Source: Flavobacterium psychrophilum (GTDB lineage: Bacteria; Bacteroidota; Bacteroidia; Flavobacteriales; Flavobacteriaceae). From it: DNA of 62,102 nt. Location of the stretch: assembly GCA_945872875.1 (NCBI GenBank), contig CAMCBB010000001.1, forward strand, positions 1 to 62,102, read 5' to 3'. Shown here in pieces: positions 33,234 to 42,725 of this stretch (its first letter is position 1; every line of letters starts with the position of its first letter). The notes beneath the pieces were generated by a model. The model made no database searches and was not told the DNA's origin. It saw only the letters and a list, made by a program, of their open reading frames with translations. Position numbers and translations under genes: made by a program.

Positions 33234-34283
33234 ATGAAAAATTATAACGCGTTTAAATTCATTTTATTAGCTTCATTAATGGCAGTAAGTTGCAAAGTTG
33301 CAGATACTAGCGAAAGCTATTTTAGCTTTAATGAAGCGGTATTAAAAGCGCAATACACTTGTAAGGAGTTGGTTAAACTAGAGGTGATTGACAGCAGTAA
33401 TAAAAAGATTGATAGTATAGTTTATTCAATTAACAACCTAAAAATAGGTTCGGTTAAAGGGAATGGTAAATTAAGTTATCCATTAAAGGATCAAAAATTG
33501 GGATACCAAAATTTAAAAGCTAATGTATATTTTGAGGGAAATACAGAAATTGATTCCACAAGAATTGAATTGGTTTCAGAATTTGCACCAAAAGTACTAA
33601 CCTACACTTTAGTAAATACCTACCCTCACGATATTAATTCCTATACTGAAGGATTGGAATTTTACAAAGACACTTTATATGAAAGTGTTGGCCAATATTT
33701 TACTTCTAGATTGTTGAAAACCGATTATAAAACAGGAAAAATCCTTAAAAGTTTAAAATTAGAAGACAAATATTTTGGCGAAGGAATGACTATTATTAAT
33801 GACAAAATTTACCTATTAACTTATAAGGAACACATTGGTTTTATTTACGATGCTAAAACATGGAAGTTAGAATCTACTTTTATATTTGACAAACCGGAAG
33901 GCTGGGGAATGACTAATGACGGAAAGAATATTTACTTTAATGATAGTTCTGAAAAAATTTGGACAATGGATCCGGCGACCCAAAAAACAACAGACCATAT
34001 TAATGTATATTCTGAAAACAACAAGATTAAAGAAGTTAACGAGTTAGAATGGGTGGACGGAAAAATTTACAGTAACATTTACCTTAAAAAAGCAATTATT
34101 GTTATCAATCCGAAGAACGGCGCTGTTGAAGCCATGCTAGATATGTCTAATTTAGAAAAGAAAATAACACAACTTCCTGACACCGATGTTTTAAACGGAA
34201 TTGCCTATAACCCAAAAACAAAAACCTTTTTTGTAACGGGAAAAAATTGGGATAAAATGTTTGAAATTAGGATTAATCAATAG
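33234..34283 (+). CDS. Glutaminyl-peptide cyclotransferase (lipoprotein)
   Basis: This 349-residue lipoprotein (lipobox MAVSC) has a short N-terminal Ig-like segment. A five-bladed beta-propeller of the plant-type glutaminyl cyclase family (Glu_cyclase_2) follows. Typical blocks are YPHDINSYTEGLEFYKDTLYES, GEGMTI and DVLNGIAYNPKTKTFFVTGK. It converts N-terminal glutamine to pyroglutamate on exported proteins. The frame is open from 33141, but that part covers the SRP RNA 5' end and the -7 box; the ATG at 33234 gives a proper signal peptide. Pyroglutamate formation is common on T9SS and lipoprotein cargo in this phylum. Confidence 0.9.
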   Translation: MKNYNAFKFILLASLMAVSCKVADTSESYFSFNEAVLKAQYTCKELVKLEVIDSSNKKIDSIVYSINNLKIGSVKGNGKLSYPLKDQKLGYQNLKANVYFEGNTEIDSTRIELVSEFAPKVLTYTLVNTYPHDINSYTEGLEFYKDTLYESVGQYFTSRLLKTDYKTGKILKSLKLEDKYFGEGMTIINDKIYLLTYKEHIGFIYDAKTWKLESTFIFDKPEGWGMTNDGKNIYFNDSSEKIWTMDPATQKTTDHINVYSENNKIKEVNELEWVDGKIYSNIYLKKAIIVINPKNGAVEAMLDMSNLEKKITQLPDTDVLNGIAYNPKTKTFFVTGKNWDKMFEIRINQ

Positions 34284-34500
34284 ATTGATAGAAACAAAAA
34301 ACAATTCAATTCCATAACAATATTTGTATAATTGTATAGAGTTATATCTAAATAAAAGTAGGGTTTTGCAACTATTTAAAAAATAATATTAACGAATATT
34401 AGTCAATCGAAACACCTTTATTAAGGCATTAATTCTAATTTCAGTAATAGAAAATATCAACAAAAACAAAAAGTATATTGATTACTATCAAATACTTCAA

Positions 34501-34530
34501 AAAAAAGCCAGACTATTTAGTCTGGCTTTT
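34501..34530. terminator. Terminator after proteorhodopsin (same 29 bp as after blh)
   Basis: This is a hairpin with arms AGCCAGACTA / TAGTCTGGCT flanked by A- and T-runs. It lies 20 bp past the proteorhodopsin stop, between it and the converging cyclotransferase gene. The 29 bp at 34502-34530 are the exact reverse complement of 36315-36343 after blh. Confidence 0.85.
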
Positions 34531-34550
34531 AATTTATCTAAAAAAAGAAA

Positions 34551-35276
34551 TTAGTCTTTTTGAGATTGTTGAGCTAAGTTGTAAATAACAAGTCCAAATC
34601 CAATTTTGTTAATAGCATCAGCAATATTGTAAGCAACATCAACACTTCCTTTACCTAAGATACCAGTGTACCATCCGTCAGTTCCTAACATATATCCTAA
34701 AGGATAAATTGCCCAACCAACTAATACGAACCAGCATAAGATTTTGTGTGCAGACAATACATTTCCACCTGCAGCTTGAGCAATTTTAGATGCTTCACCT
34801 AACCAAATTTCATAAACAATTACGAAATAAGCGATACCTGAAATTAATCCCCATAACCATGCGTTTGGACGATCAATAGTTTCACCTGCATATCCAGTAA
34901 CTAACATTACTAAAGATAAGAAGATCATTTTCCACATTAAAGATTGTTTTGCACCTGCAACTTTTAAGATTAGGTAAAACTCAACACACATTAATGGAAC
35001 AGTTAAAGTCCAATCTACATAACGGAAGAAAGTTGGCGACTCTTGAAAAGCAGTCCAATAATCTCTCATGTAAAAATAATGTACTGCAGCAATAAAGGTA
35101 ATTAAACCTGAAACCAGTACAGAAACACGCCACTTTTTATCAAATTGATTTAATGATAAAAAGAAAAAAGCTGAAGCAGCCATCATAGCCATACAGCCAA
35201 TAAAAAATGTAAATCCTACATAATCAGTAGGCAATAATTTGGAAATTGTTCCTGGGATAATCATAAAGTTTGTCAT
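34551..35276 (-). CDS. Proteorhodopsin, light-driven proton pump (green-tuned)
   Basis: This 241-residue seven-helix retinal protein is in the inner membrane. The helix C block RYVDWTLTVPLMCVEF carries Asp88 (proton acceptor), Thr92 and Glu99 (proton donor), the D-T-E pattern of outward proton pumps. His66 matches the proteorhodopsin His75 that pairs with the acceptor. Lys224 (DAINKIGFGL) binds retinal. Position 105 in standard numbering is Met96, as in green-absorbing flavobacterial pumps. Retinal would come from the Blh protein encoded divergently. The start is the first Met; Met5 is an alternative. A -7 box lies 52 bp upstream and an intrinsic terminator follows. Confidence 0.96.
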   Translation of the reverse strand: MTNFMIIPGTISKLLPTDYVGFTFFIGCMAMMAASAFFFLSLNQFDKKWRVSVLVSGLITFIAAVHYFYMRDYWTAFQESPTFFRYVDWTLTVPLMCVEFYLILKVAGAKQSLMWKMIFLSLVMLVTGYAGETIDRPNAWLWGLISGIAYFVIVYEIWLGEASKIAQAAGGNVLSAHKILCWFVLVGWAIYPLGYMLGTDGWYTGILGKGSVDVAYNIADAINKIGFGLVIYNLAQQSQKD

Positions 35277-35288
35277 AAAATTAATTTT

Positions 35289-35312
35289 AATTGGTTTTTA
35301 AATTGGTTTTTA
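35289..35312. repeat. Tandem 12-bp direct repeat in the proteorhodopsin 5' leader
   Basis: AATTGGTTTTTA occurs twice in tandem, between the -7 box and the start codon of proteorhodopsin; on the mRNA strand the unit is TAAAAACCAATT. It would lie in the 5' untranslated leader. Role unknown. Confidence 0.6.
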
Positions 35313-35327
35313 ATTAGATTTGTTTAA

Positions 35328-35335
35328 CAAACTTA
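35328..35335 (-). promoter_or_regulatory. -7 promoter box for proteorhodopsin
   Basis: On the minus strand this reads TAAGTTTG, 52 bp upstream of the start codon, giving a leader of about 45 nt that includes the tandem repeat. I found no equally clear box for blh on the other strand. Confidence 0.6.
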
Positions 35336-35409
35336 ATAAAAAAAATTAATAATAAAAAAACTATTTGTTTATTTTTTTTTATAAATTTTTAAACATAATA
35401 TAAATTTTT

Positions 35410-36294
35410 ATGGGTAAAATTTCAAAAATCTCAATCATAGCAAGCTTTTTTGGTTTATGGATAGTTTCATTTTTTTCTAATAAAATTCAAATATTTTTAG
35501 GTTTTTCTTTGATTTTTACCTTTGGAATTTTGCATGGAGCGAATGATTTGCTATTAATAAAAAAAAATAATAGCCCAAAAAAAACCTATAATTTCATTAA
35601 ATCATTGCTAAACTATGTTTTAGTAATTATTTTTTGTGCTATTTTATTTTACTTTATTCCTGGACTTACTCTTATATTATTTATTTTAGTAAGTGCATTT
35701 CATTTTGGAGAACAACAATGGATAGAATTAATTAAAAATTACCCAAAATGGATTTCGTATTCAATTAGCTTTACCTATGGATTATTTATTTTTATGTTAT
35801 TATTTATATTCCATGCTTCTGAAGTGGAAAAGATAATATTTGAAATAAGTAAATTTCAAATCTCTAATACATTAATTCCTCTCTTATTTAATAGTATAGG
35901 ATTCTTATTCATAATAGCTATTGGCTATTCGTATTTTAAATTTGAAAAAATTAGGGTGAAAATTTTAACTGAACTATTTTACTTATTAATATTTACAGTA
36001 ATTTTTAAAGCATCAAGTTTAATTTGGGGATTTGCAATTTATTTTATTTTATGGCACAGCATTCCTTCTATAATAGAACAAATGAATTTTTTATATGGAA
36101 AATTTTCTTTTCAGAATTTTATTACCTATTGTAAATCAGCATTAATTTATTGGGCATTATCAATTGTAGGAATAGTATCATTGTACTTTATATTTAAAGA
36201 CAAACAACTATTTAACGCCATCTTTTTCTCATTTTTGGCAGCAATTACATTTCCACATGTTTTTGTTATAACTAAAATCTTTAATAAAAAGTAA
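35410..36294 (+). CDS. blh: Beta-carotene 15,15'-dioxygenase, Brp/Blh family
   Basis: This 294-residue integral membrane protein splits beta-carotene into two retinal molecules, supplying the proteorhodopsin chromophore. The family histidines are visible in GILHGANDL, SAFHFGEQQW, ILWHSIPSI and FPHVFV; these bind iron in this family. There are about eight hydrophobic helices. It is divergent from proteorhodopsin across a 133-bp gap, an arrangement known from other marine and freshwater flavobacteria. It is very AT-rich even for this window. No carotenoid synthesis genes (crtEBIY) are within the window, so beta-carotene must be made elsewhere. Confidence 0.93.
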   Translation: MGKISKISIIASFFGLWIVSFFSNKIQIFLGFSLIFTFGILHGANDLLLIKKNNSPKKTYNFIKSLLNYVLVIIFCAILFYFIPGLTLILFILVSAFHFGEQQWIELIKNYPKWISYSISFTYGLFIFMLLFIFHASEVEKIIFEISKFQISNTLIPLLFNSIGFLFIIAIGYSYFKFEKIRVKILTELFYLLIFTVIFKASSLIWGFAIYFILWHSIPSIIEQMNFLYGKFSFQNFITYCKSALIYWALSIVGIVSLYFIFKDKQLFNAIFFSFLAAITFPHVFVITKIFNKK

Positions 36295-36311
36295 AACCAA
36301 TCCTAAGTAAT

Positions 36312-36346
36312 AAAAAAAGCCAGACTAAATAGTCTGGCTTTTTATT
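36312..36346. terminator. Terminator after blh (bidirectional with dnaK)
   Basis: This is a hairpin with arms AGCCAGACTA / TAGTCTGGCT and A/T flanks, 17 bp after the blh stop and 26 bp from the converging dnaK stop. It is identical in transcription orientation to the terminator after proteorhodopsin. Confidence 0.85.
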
Positions 36347-36372
36347 TAATTCTGAATTAATTCAGAAGCGTA

Positions 36373-38262
36373 TTATTTTACTTCTTCAAAATCTACATCT
36401 TGTGTATTATCACCTTGTGCTTCTTGAGAAGGAGCTTCTTGAGCTTGACCTTGGTCACCACCTCCTTGAGCATACATTGCCTCAGTAGCTGTTTTCCAAG
36501 CGGCATTTACATTATCTAAACCTTTTTGAATAGCTTCCAAATCTTGAGATTGGTGCGCCATTCTTAATTCGGTTAATGCATATTCAATTGCAGTTTTGTG
36601 CTCGTCAGATAATTTATCTCCAAGTTCTTTCAATTGTGACTCTGTTTGGAAGATCATGCTATCAGCTTCATTTAATTTTTCAGCTTTTTCTTTAGCAACG
36701 CGATCACTTTCTGCATTCATTTCTGCATCTTTTTTCATTTTTTCGATTTCTTCTGCAGTTAATCCTGAAGAAGCTTCGATACGAATGTCATGAGATTTTC
36801 CTGTTCCTTTATCAGTAGCCGAAACTTTGATGATACCATTTGCATCAATATCAAAAGTAACTTCAATTTGAGGAACCCCTCTTGGTGCTGGTGGAATTCC
36901 ATCTAAGTGAAAGCGACCAATTGTTTTGTTGTCAACCGCCATAGTTCTTGCTCCTTGCAATACATGGATTTCAACTGATGGTTGAGAATCGGCAGCAGTA
37001 GAGAATACTTGCGATTTTTTAGTTGGGATAGTCGTATTTGATTCAATAAGTGTTGTCATTACACCACCCATTGTTTCAATTCCTAATGATAAAGGAGTAA
37101 CGTCTAACAATAATACATCTTTAACATCACCAGAAAGTACACCACCTTGAATAGCTGCTCCAATTGCAACCACCTCATCAGGATTTACACCTTTAGAAGC
37201 TTTCTTACCAAAGAATTTTTCAACTTCTTCAGCAATTTTTGGCATACGAGTAGAACCTCCTACTAAGATCACTTCATCAATATCAGAAACAGATAAACCT
37301 GCATCTTTAAGTGCTTTTGCAACTGGCGCCATAGAGCGTTTAACTAAAGCATCTGTTAATTGTTCGAATTTAGATCTTGATAATTTTTTCACCAAGTGTT
37401 TTGGTCCAGAAGCTGTAGCCGTTACATATGGTAAGTTGATTTCAGTTTCTGCAGAAGAAGACAATTCGATTTTTGCTTTCTCAGCAGCTTCTTTTAATCT
37501 TTGAAGAGACATTGGATCTAATCGTAAATCAATTCCTTCTTCAGCTAAAAATTCAGCAGCCAACCAGTCAATAATTTCGTGGTCAAAATCATCTCCACCT
37601 AAGTGCGTATCTCCGTTAGTAGATAATACTTCAAATACTCCGTCTCCTAATTCAAGAACAGAAATATCAAAAGTACCTCCACCTAAATCGTAAACAGCAA
37701 TTTTTTGATCGGTTCCTTTTTTATCTAAACCATAAGCTAAAGCTGCAGCAGTTGGTTCATTGATGATACGCATTACTTTAAGACCAGCAATTTCTCCAGC
37801 TTCTTTAGTAGCTTGACGTTGTGCATCATTAAAGTAAGCAGGAACTGTAATAACCGCTTCAGTAACTGTTTGACCTAAATAGTCTTCAGCAGTTTTTTTC
37901 ATTTTTTGAAGTGTCATTGCTGACAATTCTTGAGCAGTATACAAACGACCATCAATATCTACTCGAGGTGTATTGTTGTCTCCTTTTACTACAGAGTAAG
38001 AAACTCTTTTTGCTTCTGCCGAAACCTCAGAAAAAGATTGTCCCATAAAACGCTTTATAGAAGCGATAGTTTTTGTTGGATTAGTTACTGCTTGTCTTTT
38101 TGCAGGATCTCCTACTTTAATTTCTCCGCCTTCTACAAATGCAATGATAGATGGTGTTGTTCTTTTTCCTTCTGCGTTAGGAATAACAACAGCTTCATTT
38201 CCTTCCATTACAGAAACACAGGAGTTTGTTGTACCTAAATCGATTCCGATTATTTTACCCAT
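36373..38262 (-). CDS. dnaK: Chaperone DnaK (Hsp70)
   Basis: This 629-residue Hsp70 chaperone has an N-terminal ATPase domain ([42 protein letters not shown]). The substrate-binding domain begins around [14 protein letters not shown]. The helical lid is followed by a Gly/Gln-rich tail ([12 protein letters not shown]) ending DVDFEEVK, close to the standard EEVK-like end. No dnaJ or grpE is adjacent. No CIRCE element (TTAGCACTC-type inverted repeat) is visible in the 248-bp upstream gap, which instead separates it from the divergent serine dehydratase gene. Confidence 0.97.
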   Translation of the reverse strand: MGKIIGIDLGTTNSCVSVMEGNEAVVIPNAEGKRTTPSIIAFVEGGEIKVGDPAKRQAVTNPTKTIASIKRFMGQSFSEVSAEAKRVSYSVVKGDNNTPRVDIDGRLYTAQELSAMTLQKMKKTAEDYLGQTVTEAVITVPAYFNDAQRQATKEAGEIAGLKVMRIINEPTAAALAYGLDKKGTDQKIAVYDLGGGTFDISVLELGDGVFEVLSTNGDTHLGGDDFDHEIIDWLAAEFLAEEGIDLRLDPMSLQRLKEAAEKAKIELSSSAETEINLPYVTATASGPKHLVKKLSRSKFEQLTDALVKRSMAPVAKALKDAGLSVSDIDEVILVGGSTRMPKIAEEVEKFFGKKASKGVNPDEVVAIGAAIQGGVLSGDVKDVLLLDVTPLSLGIETMGGVMTTLIESNTTIPTKKSQVFSTAADSQPSVEIHVLQGARTMAVDNKTIGRFHLDGIPPAPRGVPQIEVTFDIDANGIIKVSATDKGTGKSHDIRIEASSGLTAEEIEKMKKDAEMNAESDRVAKEKAEKLNEADSMIFQTESQLKELGDKLSDEHKTAIEYALTELRMAHQSQDLEAIQKGLDNVNAAWKTATEAMYAQGGGDQGQAQEAPSQEAQGDNTQDVDFEEVK

Positions 38263-38480
38263 TTTTATTATATTTAATTTTAATTGTAAACTTATTTAAC
38301 AACTCGACATGCAATAATCAATCTTTGTGCCATTGCAATAATTACAATGAAATGTCAGTTTTTACTAAAAATGTCGTAATTTAATATGACAAGATGACAT
38401 TTTAGATGAATAAAAACTTGATGAATTATCATATTCTCAATAATAGCCAATTTCAAATATCATTTTATGAGTTATTCTAG

Positions 38481-38488
38481 TATATTTG
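38481..38488 (+). promoter_or_regulatory. -7 promoter box for L-serine dehydratase
   Basis: TATATTTG lies 22 bp upstream of the ATG at 38511. Confidence 0.6.
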
Positions 38489-38510
38489 TTTTCAAAATAA
38501 ACATTTCTTT

Positions 38511-39938
38511 ATGGAACACTGTATCTCGATTTTTGACATGCTTAAAATTGGTGTTGGTCCTTCAAGTTCTCATACCCTAGGACCATGGCGTGCTGCAGAA
38601 CAATTTTTGACAGAACTTCGAGAATCAAATCAACTAGATAAAGTTCATTTTGTTAAAGTTGATTTATACGGTTCACTTTCCTTAACCGGTATTGGACATG
38701 CCACCGATTTAGCCGTGATGCTTGGCTTAAGCGGTCAAGATCCAGAAACTATTCCTGTAGATGCAATTTCTTCAATTGTAAAAGACATTAAAGACAATAA
38801 CTTCCTTCTTTTAGGAAATGAAATTAAAATTCCTTTCTTTTCAGAGGAAGACATTCGATTTAACAGGAACTTTCTTCCTTTCCATGCAAACGGAATGACG
38901 TTCACTGCTTCTTTTAACGATAATTCGGAATACACCTCAACCTTCTACTCTATTGGTGGTGGATTTGTAGTGAAAGAAGATCAAGAAAATTACAATAAGA
39001 ATAAGAACTTAAAATGTGCTTTTCCCTATTTGATTGATAACGCGCAAGATTTATTGAATTTTTGTAACGAACAAAACCGATCTATTTCGGAGGTAGTTTA
39101 TGAAAATGAAAAAGCGATGCGCTCGGAAGTAGCAATTAACCACGAACTAATGCGCATTTGGGAAACCATGCTGGAGTGCATGTACATCGGTTGCCATAGT
39201 GAAGGTATTTTGCCTGGTGGATTAAATGTACGACGCAGAGCATTTGATATGCATCAAAATTTAATTGGTGAAGCCCAATATACCACTCCACAAGAATGGC
39301 TCGAAACCATAAGAAAAACCGAAGTTAAATTCCGTCAAATTTTAAAATGGGTTTCGTGTTTTGCATTGGCTGTAAATGAAGTTAATGCTTCTCTTGGCCG
39401 AGTGGTTACCGCTCCTACTAATGGAAGTGCCGGAGTAATACCTGCAGTTTTAATGTATTATTTAGTTATTGAAAACCACAACGCAGGAGAAAAAGAAATC
39501 AAGCAATTCTTAATGGTAGCAGGGGAAATAGGAAGTATCTTCAAGAAAGGATCTACAATATCAGCTGCTATGGGGGGTTGCCAAGCAGAAATTGGCGTTT
39601 CTTCTGCAATGGCCGCAGCGGCACTTTGTGAATTATTAGGTGGAACTCCAGAACAAGTACAAATGGCAGCAGAGATTGCTATGGAACACCACTTAGGATT
39701 AACCTGTGACCCAATTGGAGGTTTGGTTCAAATTCCTTGTATTGAGCGCAATACCATGGGAGCAATTAAAGCAATTAATGCAGCGGAGCTAGCGCTGGAA
39801 ACCGATGCTAAAAATGCCAAAGTTCCTTTGGATAAAGTAATCGATACCATGTGGCAAACTGCCAAAGACATGAACTCTAAATACAAAGAAACTTCAGAAG
39901 GTGGCTTAGCTGTTGCAGTGAATCTAGCCGATTGCTAG
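38511..39938 (+). CDS. L-serine ammonia-lyase, iron-sulfur type, single chain
   Basis: This 475-residue enzyme converts L-serine to pyruvate and ammonia with an oxygen-sensitive [4Fe-4S] cluster. The beta-like domain comes first ([20 protein letters not shown]), followed by the alpha-like catalytic domain. Cluster cysteines are in [12 protein letters not shown] and [18 protein letters not shown]. Architecture and length match the E. coli SdaA/SdaB type. It converges on the porin-like gene and the two overlap by 4 bp at their 3' ends, so each transcript must run into the other. Confidence 0.93.
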   Translation: MEHCISIFDMLKIGVGPSSSHTLGPWRAAEQFLTELRESNQLDKVHFVKVDLYGSLSLTGIGHATDLAVMLGLSGQDPETIPVDAISSIVKDIKDNNFLLLGNEIKIPFFSEEDIRFNRNFLPFHANGMTFTASFNDNSEYTSTFYSIGGGFVVKEDQENYNKNKNLKCAFPYLIDNAQDLLNFCNEQNRSISEVVYENEKAMRSEVAINHELMRIWETMLECMYIGCHSEGILPGGLNVRRRAFDMHQNLIGEAQYTTPQEWLETIRKTEVKFRQILKWVSCFALAVNEVNASLGRVVTAPTNGSAGVIPAVLMYYLVIENHNAGEKEIKQFLMVAGEIGSIFKKGSTISAAMGGCQAEIGVSSAMAAAALCELLGGTPEQVQMAAEIAMEHHLGLTCDPIGGLVQIPCIERNTMGAIKAINAAELALETDAKNAKVPLDKVIDTMWQTAKDMNSKYKETSEGGLAVAVNLADC

Positions 39939-40996
39939 AATTCGTAACACCAACTTATTGTTGCAAATAAATTTGAATTTACAGCCGAATCATTTCTTAA
40001 GAAAACGGCTTCCTTTGAATTAAAGTAACGCATTTCAGATCTTATTTTCATTTTAGTATTGGGTAAGTAATCCAAATTAAAAGAAGTTCCAAAAGTTTTA
40101 AATTCCTTTTCACTAGCAATCAATACATTTTTTGCATCTTGATAGTATTCGGCACGGACAGCCGTTTGCCATTTAGAATTAATAGAATACTGCGTAATCA
40201 TCACAGGGCTAAACCAATTATCATACCCATCCCCTAAACTATTCTTTTGCAATCCATAATCAAATCCTAAGATAGATCGAAATTTACTATCCCATTTAAC
40301 ATCGTAATACAAATTACTAAAATAGCGCGTTCGTAAATCGGTCGCTATTGATTCATCTCCAATAAACACACTCCAATTCAACGTTGCATTTTCAGTTGGT
40401 TTATATACTAGTTGTGATCCCAAACTAGGAAGTGTTTTTGCGTTTGGTTTAGCAATACGCTGCCAACCGTTTGTTAACAATCCTGAGAAACTCCACTTAG
40501 CCGAAGGTGTATAATTATATTTTATCCCAGTCATGAAATACGGTGAGTTTTCTCCTAATAAGGAACGAGTAAGTGTTAAATTAGAAGAAGAAATTGAAGT
40601 TTCAAAACCTATATAACTCGGCATAATTCCAACTTCAATATTGTGTTTCTTTTCTTTATCTAGATACAAACCAACAAAAGCTTCATTTACATATTTAATT
40701 TTCTCGTTCGCATAATTATCCTCTACATAAGTCCCCGAATGCAAAGCAAAACTAGCATAACCGTTTTCATAAGTTATTTTAGTTCGAAGTAATCCAATGT
40801 TTAAATTAAATTCGTTTTGACGGTTGTAGTTATACATGAAAGGTAATTTCTTTTCTGTATTCGAATTTTGAAAGTCATTGGCATAAAAGGTTTCTAAATA
40901 ACCTGAGACTGAAATAGTAACTTCTTTGTTTTCCTGAGAAAAAGCAGAAGCAGAAATTACTAATGAAAAGCAAATAAGCTTTTTTAATATTTTCAT
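39935..40996 (-). CDS. Porin-like outer-membrane beta-barrel protein
   Basis: This 353-residue protein has a signal peptide (ends near SASAFSQ). The rest alternates hydrophobic and polar residues and ends in an aromatic residue (ATISWCYEF), as in outer-membrane barrels. Recurrent features are YENGYASFALHSGTYVED and PSYIGFETSISSSNLTLTRS, which fit a Bacteroidota porin / OmpL47-like barrel family often annotated simply as porin. The channel substrate is unknown. It has its own -7 box. Confidence 0.7.
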   Translation of the reverse strand: MKILKKLICFSLVISASAFSQENKEVTISVSGYLETFYANDFQNSNTEKKLPFMYNYNRQNEFNLNIGLLRTKITYENGYASFALHSGTYVEDNYANEKIKYVNEAFVGLYLDKEKKHNIEVGIMPSYIGFETSISSSNLTLTRSLLGENSPYFMTGIKYNYTPSAKWSFSGLLTNGWQRIAKPNAKTLPSLGSQLVYKPTENATLNWSVFIGDESIATDLRTRYFSNLYYDVKWDSKFRSILGFDYGLQKNSLGDGYDNWFSPVMITQYSINSKWQTAVRAEYYQDAKNVLIASEKEFKTFGTSFNLDYLPNTKMKIRSEMRYFNSKEAVFLRNDSAVNSNLFATISWCYEF

Positions 40997-41013
40997 TTTA
41001 TAATTTTAAAATA

Positions 41014-41021
41014 CAAAATTA
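41014..41021 (-). promoter_or_regulatory. -7 promoter box for the porin-like gene
   Basis: On the minus strand this reads TAATTTTG, 18 bp upstream of the start codon. Confidence 0.5.
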
Positions 41022-41113
41022 ACCATTTTTTATATTCATTTATTAATTATAACAAATAGGTTTTACTACTTTTACAAACTCAAATTAAGATTAAGAATTT
41101 AAATCTAAAGGGT

Positions 41114-41932
41114 ATGTCAGTAGCTAAAAAGGATTACAAGAGAATTACAACTAAGTCGCTAATTGAAATGAAAGCTAATGGTGAAAAGATTTCCATGCTT
41201 ACGGCTTATGATTATTCAATGGCAAAAATTGTAGATTCTGCAGGAGTTGATGTTATTTTAGTTGGAGATTCTGCAAGCAATGTAATGGCAGGATATGAAA
41301 CTACTTTACCAATTACATTAGATCAAATGATTTACCATGCATCGTCTGTAGTTAGAGCAGTATATAGAGCGCTTGTTGTAGTTGACTTACCTTTTGGAAG
41401 TTACCAATCAGATCCTAAAGAAGCACTTCGTTCTTCGATTAGAATAATGAAAGAAAGCGGTGGACATGCAGTAAAATTAGAAGGTGGAAGTGAAATTAAG
41501 GAATCGATTAAAAAAATTCTTAAAGCGGGTATCCCTGTTATGGGACATTTAGGTTTGACTCCGCAATCTATCTATAAATTTGGAAGCTATACCGTTCGAG
41601 CAAAAGAAGATGAAGAAGCAGAAAAACTTATTGAAGACGCAAAATTATTAGAAAAATTAGGCTGTTTTGCTTTAGTTTTAGAAAAAATTCCGGCACATCT
41701 AGCTGAAAAAGTCGCTAAAAGCATCTCTATTCCTGTAATAGGAATTGGTGCAGGTGGTGGTGTTGATGGACAAGTATTGGTAATTCACGACATGCTAGGA
41801 ATGAACAATGAATTTAGTCCCCGTTTTTTAAGAAGATATTTAAACTTATATGAGCAAATGACTTCGGCTTTAAGTAATTATGTTGCCGATGTAAAAAGTC
41901 AGGATTTTCCAAATGCTAATGAGCAATATTAA
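41114..41932 (+). CDS. panB: 3-methyl-2-oxobutanoate hydroxymethyltransferase
   Basis: This 272-residue PanB catalyses the first step of pantothenate (vitamin B5, CoA) synthesis: transfer of a hydroxymethyl group from methylene-tetrahydrofolate to 3-methyl-2-oxobutanoate. Conserved blocks are [42 protein letters not shown] and [18 protein letters not shown]. Length is typical. It is followed 24 bp downstream by an RluA-family synthase and may be co-transcribed with it. No panC or panD is nearby. Confidence 0.96.
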   Translation: MSVAKKDYKRITTKSLIEMKANGEKISMLTAYDYSMAKIVDSAGVDVILVGDSASNVMAGYETTLPITLDQMIYHASSVVRAVYRALVVVDLPFGSYQSDPKEALRSSIRIMKESGGHAVKLEGGSEIKESIKKILKAGIPVMGHLGLTPQSIYKFGSYTVRAKEDEEAEKLIEDAKLLEKLGCFALVLEKIPAHLAEKVAKSISIPVIGIGAGGGVDGQVLVIHDMLGMNNEFSPRFLRRYLNLYEQMTSALSNYVADVKSQDFPNANEQY

Positions 41933-41956
41933 TACTACTAAAAGTTATTAATCATT

Positions 41957-42655
41957 TTGGCAGAAAAAATAATTTCCACAAAATCAAACCTTCAAATTCT
42001 CCACGAAGACAACCACATTATTGTGATCAACAAGCGTGTAGGCGATTTAGTTCAAGGGGATAAAACAGGCGACAAACCACTATCTGAAATTGTTAAAGAA
42101 TATATTAAAGAGAAATACAACAAGCCTGGAGAAGTATTTTTAGGAGTGGTTCATCGTTTGGACAGACCAACCACAGGAATTGTTGTTTTTGCAAAGACCA
42201 GCAAAGCATTAACTCGGTTAAATGAATTATTTAGCAAACGAGAAACTCAAAAAACATATTGGGCTGTTGTTAAAAATAAGCCGCCAAAAAGTGAGGATAC
42301 ATTAGTTCACTATTTAAAGAGAAACGAAAAAAGCAATTCCTCAAAAGCGCATATAAAAGAAGTTCCTGATAGTAAACGAGCTTCCCTGGACTACAAAATA
42401 ATCAAAGAACTAAATAATTATTTTGCTTTAGAAATAAACCTCCATACAGGGAGACACCACCAAATTAGATCGCAATTGGCAGCAATTGGTTGCCCTATTA
42501 AAGGAGATTTAAAATACGGTTTTGACCGAAGCAACCCTGATGGCGGAATTCATTTACATGCTCAAAAGTTAGCTTTTATTCACCCTGTTTCTAAAGAAGA
42601 ATTGGTGCTCCTAGCTCCTACCCCAAATGAGGTAATTTGGAATTCAATAAAATAA
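41957..42655 (+). CDS. RluA-family RNA pseudouridine synthase
   Basis: This 232-residue pseudouridine synthase has the catalytic Asp69 in HRLDRPTTG and the C-terminal binding block HTGRHHQIRSQLAAIGCPIKGD. No N-terminal S4 domain is present, so it resembles short RluA/RluC-like enzymes. The best start is the TTG at 41957; there is no upstream ATG in frame after the preceding stop, and the next ATG would remove conserved residues. The RNA target is unknown. Confidence 0.88.
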   Translation: MAEKIISTKSNLQILHEDNHIIVINKRVGDLVQGDKTGDKPLSEIVKEYIKEKYNKPGEVFLGVVHRLDRPTTGIVVFAKTSKALTRLNELFSKRETQKTYWAVVKNKPPKSEDTLVHYLKRNEKSNSSKAHIKEVPDSKRASLDYKIIKELNNYFALEINLHTGRHHQIRSQLAAIGCPIKGDLKYGFDRSNPDGGIHLHAQKLAFIHPVSKEELVLLAPTPNEVIWNSIK

Positions 42656-42725
42656 TCGTAATAAATTTGTTTTAATTAAAATTGTTTTTAATAAATTTAG
42701 ATATCCTAATCTAACTATTAAAATC

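Noticed and set aside
38263..38510. CIRCE heat-shock operator upstream of dnaK
   Set aside because: No TTAGCACTC-type inverted repeat is present in the gap; only the serine dehydratase -7 box is clear.
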